From: Hydractinia symbiolongicarpus
Lineage: Eukaryota > Cnidaria > Hydrozoa > Anthoathecata > Hydractiniidae
Direction: 5' to 3'
NCBI RefSeq assembly: GCF_029227915.1
Contig: NC_079888.1
Span: 23,168,001-23,232,000, forward strand
Length of the DNA stretch: 64,000 nucleotides
In this document: positions 51,317-63,589 of the stretch, piece by piece
Layout of the letters: the number at the start of each line of letters is the position of its first letter
Position numbering within the stretch: the stretch's first letter is position 1
Position numbers and translations under genes: made by a program
The notes under the pieces: generated by a model
Database searches by the model: none
Seen by the model: the letters and a program-made list of their open reading frames with translations, nothing else
Told to the model about the DNA's origin: nothing

Positions 51317-51925
51317 AATCGATTTTTTAATTTATTATTTCACCACTAAAACGCATGAGACTTGTAGTTTTCAAAAATGTTTTCATTTTTGATGAGACGC
51401 TGAATAAAAGAAGTTTAATCGCCGGCAAACGAAAACCTGCAATTTCCCGTAAATCCCGTACTCGGCCCGTATAGTCAAAAGTATACAAAGAAAGTACCCA
51501 GGGAGTAAACTCAATTCCCAAACGATTTTTTAAATTATTATTTCACCACTAAAGCCCATGAGACTTGTAGTTTTTAAAAATGTTTTCATTTTTGATGAGA
51601 CGCTGAATAAAAGAAGTTTAATCGCCGGCAAACGAAAAGCCGCAATTTCCCGTAAATCCCGGTCTCGGCCCGTATAGTAAAAAGTATACAAGGAAAGTAC
51701 CCAGCGAGTAAACTCATTTTCCTAACGAATTTTTAAATTATTTCTTCACCACTAAAACGCATATGACATGTAGTTTTCAAAAATGTTTTCATTTTTGATG
51801 AGACGCTGAATAAAAGAAGATTAATCGCCTACAAACGAAAACCTGCGATTTCCCGTAAATCCCGGACTCGGCCCGTATAGTCAAAAGTATACAAAGAAAG
51901 TACCCAGGGAGCAAACTCATTTCCC
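51317..51925 (-). repeat. 609-bp (3-monomer) HOR, copy 2
   Basis: This is the adjacent copy of 50708-51316. It starts from a unit with CCCAATCGATTTTTTAATTT, which also stands at its end, so the exchange point lay in or near that unit. A diverged relative lies at about 53.75-54.17 kb. Confidence 0.87.
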
Positions 51926-52750
51926 AATCGATTTTTTAATTTATTATTTCACCACTAAAACGCATAAGACTTGTAGTTTTTAAAAATGTTTTCATTTTTG
52001 ATGAGACGCTGAATAAAAAAAGTTTAATCGCCGGCAAACGAAAACCCGCGATTTCCCGTAAATCCCGGGCTTGGCCCGTATAGTCAAAAGTATACAAAGA
52101 AAGTACCCAGGGAGTAAACACATTTCCCGAACGATTTTTTAAATTACTTTTTCACCACTAAAACGCTTGAGACTTGTAGTTTTTAAAAATGTTTTCATTT
52201 TTGATGAGACGCTGAATAAAAGAAGTTTAATCGCCGGCAAACGAAAACCTGCGATTTCCCGTAAATCCTGGACTCGGCCCGTATAGTCAAAAGTATACAA
52301 AGAAAGTACCCAGGGAGTAAACTCATTTCCCAAACGATTTTTTAAGTTATTATTTCACAACTAAAGCCCATGAGACTTGTAGTTTTTAAAAATGTTTTCA
52401 TTTTTGATGAGACGCTGAATAAAAGAAGTTTAATCGCCGGCAAACGAAAACCCGCGATTTCCCGTTTATCCCGGGCTTGGCCCGTATAGTCAAAAGTATA
52501 CAAAAAAAGTACCCAGGGAGTAAACTCATTTCCCGAACGATTTTTTAAATTACTTTTTCACCACTAAAACGCATGAGAGTTGTAGTTTTTAAAAATGTTT
52601 TCATTTTTGATGAGACGCTGAATAAAAGAAGTTTAATCGCCGGCAAACGAAAACCTGCGCTTTCCTGTAAATCCTCGACTCGGCCCGTATAGTCAAAAGT
52701 ATACAAAGAAAGTACCCAGGGAGTAAACTCATTTCCCAAACGATTTTTTA
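51525..52750 (-). repeat. Block repeated at +2231 bp (11 monomers), copy 1
   Basis: The order of variants TTTTCCTAACG, CGCCTACAAACG, TTTTTTAATTTATT, AATAAAAAAAGTTT, AAATCCTGGACTCGG and TTAAGTTATTATTTCACAAC recurs at 53756-54981. The offset is 2,231 bp at all points tested. Confidence 0.82.
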
Positions 52751-53755
52751 AGTTATTATTTCACAACTAAAGCCCATGAGACTTGTAGTTTTTAAAAATG
52801 TTTTCATTTTTGATGAGACGCTGAATAAAAGAAGTTTAATCGCTGGCAAACGAAAACCTGCGATTTACCGTAAATCCTGGACTCGGCCCGTATAGTCAAA
52901 AGTATACAAAGAAAGTACACAGGGAGTAAACTCATTTTGCAAACGATTTTTTAAATTATTATTTCACCACTAAAACACATGAGACTTGTAGTTTCCAAGA
53001 ATGTTTTCCTTTTTGATGAGACGCTGAATAAAAGCAGTTTAATCGCCGGCAAACGAAAACCCGCGATTTCCCGTAAATCCCGGGCTTGGCACGTATAGTC
53101 GAATGTATACAAAGAAAGTACCCAGGGAGTACACTCATTTCCCGAACGATTTTTTAAATTTTTTTTTCACCACTAAAACGCATGAGACTTGTAGTTTTCA
53201 AAAATGTTTTCATTTTTGATGAGACGCTTAATGAAAGAGGTTTAATCGCCGGAAAACGAAAACCCGCGATTTCCCGTAAATCCCGGGCTTGGCCCGTATA
53301 GTCAAATGTATACAAAGAAAGTACCCTGTGAGTAAACTCATTTCAAGAACGATTTTTTAAATTATTTTTTCACCACTAAAACGCATAAGACTTGTAGTTT
53401 TTAAAAATGTTTTTATTTTTGATGAGACGCTGAATAAAAGAAGTTTAATCGCCGGCAAACGAAAACCCGCGATTTCCCATAAATCCCGGCCTGGCCCGTA
53501 TAGTCAAAAGTATACAAAAAAAGTACCCAGGGAGTAAACTCATTTCCCGAACGATTTTTTAAATTATTTTTTCACCACTAAAACGCATGAGACTTGTAGT
53601 TTTCAAAAATGTTTTCATTTTTGATGAGACGCTGAATAAAAGCAGTTTAATCGCCGGCAAACGAAAACCTGCGATTTCCCTAAATCCCGGACTCGGCCCG
53701 TATAGTCAAAAGTATACAAAGAAAGTACCCAGGGAGTAAACTCAATTCCCAAACG

Positions 53756-54981
53756 ATTTTTTAAATTATTATTTCACCACTAAAGCCCATGAGACTTGTA
53801 GTTTTTAAAAATGTTTTCATTTTTGATGAGACGCTGAATAAAAGAAGTTTAATCGCCGGCAAACAAAAAGCCGCAATTTCCCGTAAATCCCGGTCTCGGC
53901 CCGTATAGTCAAAAGTATACAAGGAAAGTACCCAGCGAGTAAACTCATTTTCCTAACGAATTTTTAAATTATTTCTTCACCACTAAAACGCATATGACTT
54001 GTAGTTTTCAAAAATGTTTTCATTTTTGATGAGACGCTGAATAAAAGAAGATTAATCGCCTACAAACGAAAACCTGCGATTTCCCGTAAATCCCGGACTC
54101 GGCCCGTATAGTCAAAAGGATACAAAGAAAGTACCCAGGGAGCAAACTCAATTCCCAATCGATTTTTTAATTTATTAATTCACCACTAAAACGCATAAGA
54201 CTTGTAGTTTTTAAAAATGTTTTCATTTTTGATGAGACGCTGAATAAAAAAAGTTTAATCGCCGGCAAACGAAAACCCGCGATTTCCCGTAAATCCCGGG
54301 CTTGGCCCGTATAGTCAAAAGTATACAAAGAAAGTACCCAGGGAGTAAACTCATTTCCCGAACGATTTTTTAAATTACTTTTTCACCACTAAAACGCATG
54401 AGACTTGTAGTTTTTAAAAATGTTTTCATTTTTGATGAGACGCTGAATAAAAGAAGTTTAATCGCCGGCAAACGAAAACCTGCGATTTCCCGTAAATCCT
54501 GGACTCGGCCCGTATAGTCAAAAGTATACAAAGAAAGTACCCAGGGAGTAAACTCATTTCCCAAACGATTTTTTAAGTTATTATTGCACAACTAAAGCCC
54601 ATGAGACTTGTAGTTTTTAAAAATGTTTTCATTTTTGATGAGACGCTGAATAAAAGAAGTTTAATCGCCGGCAAACGAAAACCCGCGATTTCCCGTATAT
54701 CCCGGGCTTGGCCCGTATAGTCAAAAGTATACAAAGAAAGTACCCAGGGAGTAAACTCATTTCCCGAACGATTTTTTAAATTACTTTTTCACCACTAAAA
54801 CGCATGAGGCTTGTAGTTTTTAAAAATGTTTTCATTTTTGATGAGACGCTGAATAAAAGAAGTTTAATCGCCGGCAAACGAAAACCTGCGCTTTCCCGTA
54901 AATCCTGGACTCGGCCCGTATAGTCAAAAGTATACAAAGAAAGTACCCAGGTAGTAACCTCATTTCCCAAACGATTTTTTA
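53756..54981 (-). repeat. Block repeated at +2231 bp, copy 2
   Basis: This is a copy of 51525-52750 with scattered changes (GTCAAAAGGATACAAAG, TTTATTAATTCACC, TTATTGCACAAC). The equal 2,231-bp length of this HOR and that at 33.7-36.0 kb reflects 11 monomers in both; the variants differ. Confidence 0.82.
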
Positions 54982-57797
54982 AGTTATTATTTCACAACTA
55001 AAGCCCATGAGACTTGTAGTTTTTAAAAATGTTTTCATTTTTGATGAGACGCTGAATAAAAGAAGTTTAATCGCCGGCAAACGAAAACCTGCGCTTTCCC
55101 GTAAATCCTGGACTCGGCCCGTATAGTCAAAAGTATACAAAGAAAGTACCCAGGGAGTAAACTCATTTCCCAAACGATTTTTTAAGTTATTATTTCACAA
55201 CTAAAGCCCATGAGACTTGTAGTTTTTAAAAATGTTTTCATTTTTGATGAGACGCTGAATAAAAGAAGTTTAATCGCCGGCAAACGAAAACCCGCTATTT
55301 CCCGTAAATCCCGGACTCGGCTCATATAGTTAAAAGTATACAAGGAAAGCACCCAGTGAGTAAACTCATTTCCCGAACGAATTTTTAAATTATTTTTTCA
55401 CCACTAAAACGTATGAGACTTGTAGTTTTCAAAAATGTTTTCATTTTTGATGAGACGCTGAATAAAAGAAGTTTAATCGCCGGCAAACGAAAACCTGCGA
55501 TTTCCCGTAAATCCCGGACTCGGCCCGTATAGTCAAAAGTATACAAAGAAAGTACCCAGGGTGTAAACTCATTTCCCGAACGATTTTTTAAATTATTTTT
55601 TCACCACTAAAACGCATGAGACTTGTAGTTTTCAAAAATGTTTTCATTTTTGATGAGACGCTGAATAAAAAAAGTTTAATCGCCGGCAAACGAAAACCTG
55701 CAATTTCCCGTAAATCCCGGTCTCGGCCCGTATATTCAAAAGTATACAAGGAAAGTACCCCGCGAGTAAACTCATTTCCCTAACGAATTTTTAAATTATT
55801 TCTTCACCACTAAAACGCATATGACTTGTAGTTTTCAAAAATGTTTTCATTTTTGATGAGACGCTGAATAAAAGAAGTTTAATCGCCGGCAAACGAAAAC
55901 CTGCGATTTCCCGTAAATCCCGGACTCGGCCCGTATAGTCAAAAGTATACAAAGAGAGTACCCAGGGTGTAAACTCATTTCCCGAACGATTTTTTAAATT
56001 ATTTTTTCACCACTAAAACGCATGAGACTTGTAGTTTTCAAAAATGTTTTCATTTTTGATGAGACGCTGAATAAAAGAAGTTTAATCGCCTGCAAACGAA
56101 AACCTGCGATTTCCCGTAAATCCCGGACTCGGCCCGTATAGTCAAAAGTATACAAAGAAAGTACCCAGGGAGTAAACTCATTTCCCAAACGATTTTTTAA
56201 ATTATTATTTCACCACTAAAGCCCATGAGACTTGTAGTTTTTAAAAATGTTTTCATTTTTGATGAGACGCTGAATAAAAGAAGTTTAATCGCCGGCAAAC
56301 GAAACCCGCGATTTCCCGTAAATCCCAGACTCGGCCCGTATAGTCAAAAGTATACAAGGAAAGTACCCAGTGAGTAAACTCATTTCCCGAACGAATTTTT
56401 ATATTATTTTTTTACCACTAAAACGCATAAGACTTGTAGTTTTTAAAAATGTTTTCATTCTTGATGAGACGCTGAATAAAAGAAGTTTAATCGCCGGCAA
56501 ACGAAAACCCGCAATTTCCCGTAAATCCCGGTCTCGGCCCGTATAGTCAAAAGTATACAAGGAAAGTACCCAGCGAGTAAACTCATTTTCCTAACGAATT
56601 TTTAAATTATTTCTTCACCACTAAAACGCATATGACTTGTAGTTTTCAAAAATGTTTTCATTTTTGATGAGACGCTGAATAAAAGAAGTTTAATCGCCGG
56701 CAAACGAAAACCTGCGATTTCCCGTAAATCCCGGACTCGGCCCGTATAGTCAAAAGTATACAAAGAGAGTACCCAGGGTGTAAACTCATTTCCCGAACGA
56801 TTTTTTAAATTATTTTTTCACCACTAAAACGCATGAGACTTGTAGTTTTCAAAAATGTTTTCATTTTTGATGAGACGCTGAATAAAAGAAGTTTAATCGC
56901 CTGCAAACGAAAACCTGCGATTTCCCGTAAATCCCGGACTCGGCCCGTATAGTCAAAAGTATACAAAGAAAGTACCCAGGGAGTAAACTCATTTCCCAAA
57001 CGATTTCTTAAATTATTATTTCACCACTAAAGCCCATGAGACTTTTAGATTTTAAAAATGTTTTCATTTTTGATGAGACGCTGAATAAAAGAAGTTTAAT
57101 CGCCGGCAAACGAAAACCCGCGATTTCCCGTAAATCCCGGACTCGGCCCGTATAGTCAAAAGTATACAAAGAGAGTACCCAGGGTGTAAACTCATTTCCC
57201 GAACGATTTTTTAAATTATTTTTTCACCACTAAAACGCATGAGACTTGATGTTTTCATTTTTGATGAGACGCTGAATAAAAGAAGTTTAATCGCCGGCAA
57301 ACGAAAACCCGCGATTTCCCGTAAATCCCGGACTCGGCCCATATAGTCAAAAGTATACAAGGAAAGTACCCAGTGAGTAAACTCATTTCCCGAACGAATT
57401 TTTATATTATTTTTTTACCACTAAAACGCATGAGACTTGTAGTTTTCAGAAATGTTTTCATTTTTAATGAGACGCTTAATGAAAGTGGTTTAATCGCCGG
57501 CAAACGAAAACCCCCGATTTCCCGTAAATCCCGGGCTTGGCCCGTATAGTCGAATGAATACAAAGAAAGTACCCTGTGAGTAAACTCATTTCCAAAACGA
57601 TTTTTTAAATTATTATTTCACCACTAAAGCCCATGAGACTTGTAGTTTTCAAAAATGTTTTCATTTTTGATGAGCCGCTAAATAAAAGAAGTTTAATCGC
57701 CGGCAAACGAAAACCCGCGACTTCCCGTAAATCCCGGACTCGGCCCGTATAGTCAAAAGTATACAAAGAAAGTACCCAGGGTGTAAACTCATTTCCC

Positions 57798-58812
57798 GAA
57801 CGATTTTTTAAATTATTATTTCACCACTAAAGCCCATGAGACTTGTAGTATTTAAAAATAGTTTCATTTTTGATGAGACGCTGAATAAAAGAAGTTTAAT
57901 CGCCGGGAAACGAAAACCCGCGACTTCCCGTAAATCCCGGACTCGGCCCGTATAGTCAAAAGTATACAAAGAAAGTTCCCAGGGAGTAAACTCATTTCCC
58001 AAACGATTTTTTAAATTATTTTTTCACCACTGAAACGCATGAGACTTGTAGTTTTCAAAAATGTTTTCATTTTTGATGAGACGCTGAATAAAAGAAGTTT
58101 AATCGCCGGCAAACGAAAACCTGCGATTTCCCGTAAATCCCGGACTCGGCCCGTATAGTCAAAAATATACAAAGAAAGTACCCGGGGTGTAAACTCATTT
58201 CCCGAACGATTTTTTAAATTATTATTTCACCACTAAAGCCCATGAGACTTGTAGTTTTTAAAAATGTTTTCATTTTTGATGAGACGCTTAATAAAAGAGG
58301 TTTAATCACCGGCAAACGAAATCCCGTGATTTCCCGAAAATCCTGGGCTTGGCCCGTATAGTCAAATGTATACAAAGAAAGTACCCAGGAAGTAAACTCA
58401 TTTCCCGAACGATTTTTTAAATTTTTTTTTCACCACTAAAACGCATGAGACTTGTAGTTTTCAAAAATGTTTTCATTTTTGATGAGACGCTGAATAAAAG
58501 AAGTTTAATCGCCGGCAAACGAAAACCTGCGATTTCCCGTAAATCCCGGACTCGGCCTGTATAATCAAAAGTATACAAAGAAAGTACCCGGGGTGTAAAC
58601 TCATTTCCCGAACGATTTTTTAAATTATTATTTCACCACTGAAGCCCATGAGACTTGTAGTTTTCAAAAATGTTTTCATTTTTGATGAGACGCTAAATAA
58701 AAGAAGTTTAATGGCCGGCAAACGAAAATCCGCGACTTTCCGTAAATCCCGGAGTCGGCCCGTATAGTCAAAATTATACAAAGAAAGTACCCAGGGTGTA
58801 AACTCATTTCCC
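57798..58812 (-). repeat. 1015-bp (5-monomer) HOR, copy 1
   Basis: The five monomers, in order, carry GTAGTATTTAAAAATAG, ACCACTGAAACGCATG, a CTTAATAAAAGAGG unit with TCACCGGCAAACG, a unit with CAGGAAGTAAAC at its left, and GACGCTAAATAAAAG. The unit is followed at exactly 1,015 bp by the next copy. Confidence 0.9.
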
Positions 58813-59827
58813 GAACGATTTTTTAAATTATTATTTCACCACTAAAGCCCATGAGACTTGTAGTATTTAAAAATAGTTTCATTTTTGATGAGACGCTGAA
58901 TAAAAGAAGTTTAATCGCCGGCAAACGAAAACCCACGACTTCCCGTAAATCCCGGACTCGGCCCGTATAGTCAAAAGTATACAAAGAAAGTACCCAGGGA
59001 GTAAACTCATTTCCCAAACGATTTTTTAAATTATTTTTTCACCACTGAAACGCATGAGACTTGTAGTTTTCAAAAATGTTTTCATTTTTGATGAGACGCT
59101 GAATAAAAGAAGTTTAATCGCCGGCAAACGAAAACCTGCGATTTCCCGTAAATCCCGGACTCGGCCCGTATAGTCAAAAGTATACAAAGAAAGTACCCGG
59201 GGTGTAAACTCATTTCCCGAACGATTTTTTAAATTATTATTTCACCACTAAAGCCCATGAGAATTGTAGTTTTTAAAAATGTTTTCATTTTTGATGAGAC
59301 GCTTAATAAAAGAGGTTTAATCACCGGCAAACGAAATCCCGTGATTTCCCGTAAATCCTGGGCTTGGCCCGTATAGTCGAATGTATACAAAGAAAGTACC
59401 CAGGAAGTAAACTCATTTCCCGAACGATTTTTTAAATTTTTTTTTTACCACTAAAACGCATGAGACTTGTAGTTTTCAAAAATGTTTTCATATTTGATGA
59501 GACGCTGAATAAAAGAAGTTTAATCGCCGGCAAACGAAAACCTGCGATTTCCCGTAAATCCCGGACTCGGCCCGTATAATCAAAAGTATACAAAGAAAGT
59601 ACCCGGGGTGTAAACTCATTTCCCGAACGATTTTTTAAATTATTATTTCACCACTGAAGCCCATGAGACTTGTAGTTTTCAAAAATGTTTTCATTTTTGA
59701 TGAGACGCTAAATAAAAGAAGTTTAATCGCCGGCAAACGAAAATCCGCGACTTCCCGTAAATCCCGGTGTCGGCCCGTATAGTCAAAAGTATACAAAGAA
59801 AGTACCCAGGGTGTAAACTCATTTCCC
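58813..59827 (-). repeat. 1015-bp (5-monomer) HOR, copy 2
   Basis: This is a copy of the preceding 1,015 bp with point differences only. A third, degenerate copy starts at 59828 and loses its pattern after about 60.4 kb, where CTTAATAAAAGAGG units become tandem. Confidence 0.9.
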
Positions 59828-61241
59828 GAACGATTTTTTAAATTATTTTTTCACCACTAAAGCCCATGAGACTTGTAGTATTTAAAAATAGTTTCATTTT
59901 TGATGAGACGCTGAATAAAAGAAGTTTAATCGCCGGCAAACGAAAACCCGCGACTTCCCGTAAATCCCGGACTCGGCCCATATAGTCAAAAGTATACAAA
60001 GAAAGTACCCAGGGAGTAAACGCATTTCCCAAACGATTTTTTAAATTATTTTTTCACCACTGAAACGCATGAGACTTGTAGTTTTCAAAAATGTTTTCAT
60101 TTTTGATGAGACACTGAATAAAAGAATTTTAATCGCCGGCAAACGAAAACCTGCGATTTCCCGTAAATCCCGGACTCGGCCCGTATAGTCAAAAGTATAC
60201 AAAGAAAGTACCCGGGGTGTAACCTCATTTCCCGAACGATTTTTTAAATTATTATTTCACCACTGAAGCCCATGAGACTTGTAGTTTTCAAAAATGTTTT
60301 CATTTTTGATGAGACGCTAAATAAAAGAAGTTTAATCGCCGGCAAACGAAAACCCGCGACTTTTCGTAAATCCCGGAGTCGGCCCGTATAGTCAAAAGTA
60401 TACAAAGAAAGTACCCAGGGTGTAAACTCATTTCCAGAACGATTTTTTAAATTATTTTTTCACCACTGAAACGCATGAGACTTGTAGTTTTTAAAAATGT
60501 TTTCATTTTTGATGAGACGCTGAATAAAAGAAGTTTAATCGCCGGCAAACGAAAACCTGCGATTTCCCGTAAATCCCGAACTCGGCCCGTATAGTCAAAA
60601 GTATACAAAGAAAGTACCCGGGGTGTAAACTCATTTCCCGAACGATTTTTTAAGTTATTATTTCACCACTAAGGCCATGAGACTTGTAGTTTTTAAAAAT
60701 GTTTTCATTTTTGATGAGACGCTTAATAAAAGAGGTTTAATCGCCAGCAAACGAAATCCCGCGATTTCCCGTAAATCCCGGGCTTGGCCCGTATAGTCGA
60801 ATGTATACAAAGAAAGTACCCAGGAAGTAAACTCATTTTCTGAACGATTTTTTAAATTATTATTTCACCACTAAAGCCCATGAGACTTGTAGTTTTTAAA
60901 AATGTTTTCATTTTTGATGAGACGCTTAATAAAAGAGGTTTAATCGCCGGCAAACGAAATCCCGCGATTTCCCGTAAATCCCGGGCTTGGCCCGTATAGT
61001 CGAATGTATACAAAGAAAGTACCCAGGAAGTAAACTCATTTCCCGAACGATTTTTTAAATTTTTTTTTCACCACCAAAACGCATGAGACTTGTAGTTTTT
61101 AAAAATGTTTTCATTTTTGATGAGACGCTTAATGAAAGAGGTTTAATCGCCGGCAAACGAAAACCCGCGATTTCCCGTAAATCCCGGGCTTAGCCCGTAT
61201 AGTCGAATGTATACAAAGAAAGTACCCTGTGAGTAAACTCA

Positions 61242-61290
61242 TTTCCAGAACGATTTTTTAAATTACCTCTTTTATTAAGCGTCTCATCAA
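61242..61290. repeat. Inversion junction 4 (D2 to E)
   Basis: The - array ends at 61265 in TTTTTTAAATTA, and the + array starts at 61266 in CCTCTTTTATTAAGCG, mid-monomer. At most one base of overlap is shared. The two sides sit at different monomer phases, so unlike junctions 1 and 2 this is not a simple phase-keeping break. Confidence 0.92.
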
Positions 61291-62168
61291 AAATGAAAAC
61301 ATTTTTAAAAACTACAAGTCTCATGGGCTTTAGTGGTGAAATAATAATTCAAAAAATCGTTTGGGAAATGAGTTTACACCCCGGGTACTTTCTTTGTATA
61401 CTTTTGACTATGCGGGCCGAGTCCGCAATTCACAGGAAGTCGCGGGTTTTCGTTTGCCGGCGATTAAACTTCTTTTATTCAGCGTCTCATCAAAAATGAA
61501 AATATTTTTAAATACTACAAGTCTCATGGGCTTTAGTGGTGAAATAATAATTTAAAAAATCGTTGGGGATATGAGTTTACTCCCTGGGTACTTTCTTTGT
61601 ATACTTTTGACTATACGGGCCGAGTCCGGGATTTACGGGAAATCGCAAGTTTTCGTTTGCCGGCGATTAAACTGCTTTTATTCAGCGTCTCATCAAAAAT
61701 GAAAACATTCTTGAAAACTACAAGTCTCATCCGTTTTAGTGGTAAAAAAATAATTTAAAAAATCGTTCGGGAAATGAGTTTACTTCCTGGGTACTTTCTT
61801 TGTATACTTTTGACTATACGGGCCGAGTCCGCGATTTACGGGAAGTCGCGGGTTTTCGTTTCCGGCGATTAAACTTCTTTTATTCAGCGTCTCATCAAAA
61901 ATGAAAATATTTTTAAATACTACAAGTCTCATGGGCTTTAGTGGTGAAATAATAATTTAAAAAATCGTTCGGGAAATGAGTTTACACCCTGGGTACTTTC
62001 TTTGTATACTTTTGACTATACGGGACGAGTTCGGGATTTGCGGGAAATCGCAGGTTTTCGTTTGCAGGCGATTAAACTTCTTTTATTCAGCGTCTCATCA
62101 AAAATGAAAACATTTTTGAAAACTACAAGTCTCATGCGTTATAGTGGTGAAAAAATAATTTAAAAAAT

Positions 62169-62371
62169 CGTTCGGGAAATGAGTTTACACCCTGGGTACT
62201 CTCTTTGTATACTTTTGACTATACGGGCCGAGTCCGGGATTTACGGAAAATCGCAGGTTTTCGTTTGCCGGCGATTAAACTTCTTTTATTCAGCGTCTCA
62301 TCAAAAATGAAAACATTTTTGAAAACTACAAGTCTCATGCGTTTTAGTGGTGAAAAAATAATTTAAAAATT
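62169..62371 (+). repeat. Representative 203-bp monomer
   Basis: One complete unit from CGTTCGGGAAATGAG to just before the next CGTTAGCG. It contains a GTATAC palindrome, a CG-rich middle with GCCGGC, the AAAAATG/CATTTTT dyad and an A-rich tail with TAATTTAAAA. The opposite strand contains CTGAATAAAAG, which includes AATAAA. Confidence 0.93.
62301..62322. repeat. Hairpin dyad 1 in the monomer (example)
   Basis: TCAAAAATG and CATTTTTGA are perfect 9-bp reverse complements around an AAAA loop. The dyad is present in every monomer carrying the TTTTTGAAAAC variant. Monomers with TTTTTAAAAAC keep 7-bp arms (example 76-93). Confidence 0.9.
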
Positions 62372-62574
62372 CGTTAGCGAAATGAGTTTACTCACTGGGT
62401 ACTTTCCTTGTGTACATTCGACTATACGTGCCAAGCCCGGGATTTACGGAAAATCGCGGGTTTTCGTTTTCCGGCGATTAAACTTCTTTTATTCAGCGTC
62501 TCATCAAAAATGAAAATATTTTTAAATACTACAAGTCTCATGGGCTTTAGTGGTAAAATAATAATTTAAAAAAT

Positions 62575-63589
62575 TGTTGGGGATATGAGTTTACTCCCTG
62601 GGTACTTTCTTTGTATACTTTTGACTATACGGGCCGAGTCCGGGATTTACGGGAAATCGCAAGTTTTCGTTTGCCGGCGATTAAACTTCTTTTATTCAGC
62701 GTCTCATCAAAAATGAAAACATTCTTGAAAACTACAAGTCTCATCCGTTTTAGTGGTAAAAAAATAATTTAAAAAATCGTTCGGGAAATGAGTTTACTTC
62801 CTGGGTACTTTCTTTGTATACTTTTGACTATACGGGCCGAGTCCGCGATTTACAGGAAGTCGCGGGTTTTCGTTTGCCGGCGATTAAACTTCTTTGATTC
62901 AGCGTCTCATCAAAAATGAAAATATTTTTAAATACTACAAGTCTCATTGGCTTTAGTGGTGAAATAATAATTTAAAAAATCGTTCGGGAAATGAGTTTAC
63001 ACCCTGGGTACTTTCTTTGTATACTTTTGACTATACGGGACGAGTTTGGGATTTACGGGAAATCGCAGGTTTTCGTTTGCAGGCGATTAAACTTCTTTTA
63101 TTCAGCGTCTCATCAAAAATGAAAACATTTTTGAAAACTACAAGTCTCATGCGTTATAGTGGTGAAAAAATAATTTAAAAAATCGTTCGGGAAATGAGTT
63201 TACACCCTGGGTACTCTCTTTGTATACTTTTGACTATACGGGCCGAGTCCGGGATTTACGGAAAATCGCAGGTTTTCGTTTGCCGGCGATTAAACTTCTT
63301 TTATTCAGCGTCTCATCAAAAATGAAAACATTTTTGAAAACTACAAGTCTCATGCGTTTTAGTGGTGAAAAAATAATTTAAAAATTCGTTAGCGAAATGA
63401 GTTTACTCACTGGGTACTTTCCTTGTGTACTTTTGACTATACGGGCCGAGACCGGGATTTACGGGAAATTGCGGGTTTTCGTTTGCCGGCGATTAAACTT
63501 CTTTTATTCAGCGTCTCATCAAAAATGGAAACATTTTTAAAAACTACAAGTCTCATGGGCTTTAGTGGTAAAATAATAATTTAAAAAAT
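62575..63589 (+). repeat. 5-monomer HOR in segment E, copy 2
   Basis: This adjacent copy of 61561-62574 is 1,015 bp long. The CGGGACGAG marker is at 62021 and 63036. Differences are single bases, such as TCATTGGCTTTAG and GAGTTTGGGATTTACG. Confidence 0.88.

Larger units (their letters stand above)
43743..61265 (-). repeat. Satellite array segment D2, - orientation
   Basis: About 86 monomers, now mostly of strict 203-bp length, continue the - orientation. Almost all read GGACTCGGCCCG, unlike D1-left. Local markers are AAAGCCCATGAGAC, CCCAGGGTGTAAAC, ACCCGGGGTGTAAAC and TTCCCAATCGATTTT. Near 57248 one monomer lost 12 bp (ACTTGATGTTTTC). No gene or unique sequence is seen. Confidence 0.97.
61561..62574 (+). 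repeat. 5-monomer HOR in segment E, copy 1
   Basis: The unit runs from CGTTGGGGATATGAG to the same point at 62575, giving 1,014 bp. It includes units with AAATCGCAAGTTTTCG, GTTTACTTCCTGGG, CGGGACGAG, GCGTTATAGTGG and CGTTAGCGAAATGAG. It is homologous to the 1,015-bp HOR of D2 but inverted relative to it. Confidence 0.88.

Noticed and set aside
18245-61265. Segment D as one simple 43-kb in-place inversion.
   Set aside because: Flipping it leaves a 24-bp duplication at one end and a 60-bp loss at the other, and would put E beside a different monomer family, although E now matches D2-right. It remains possible but not supported as for segment B.
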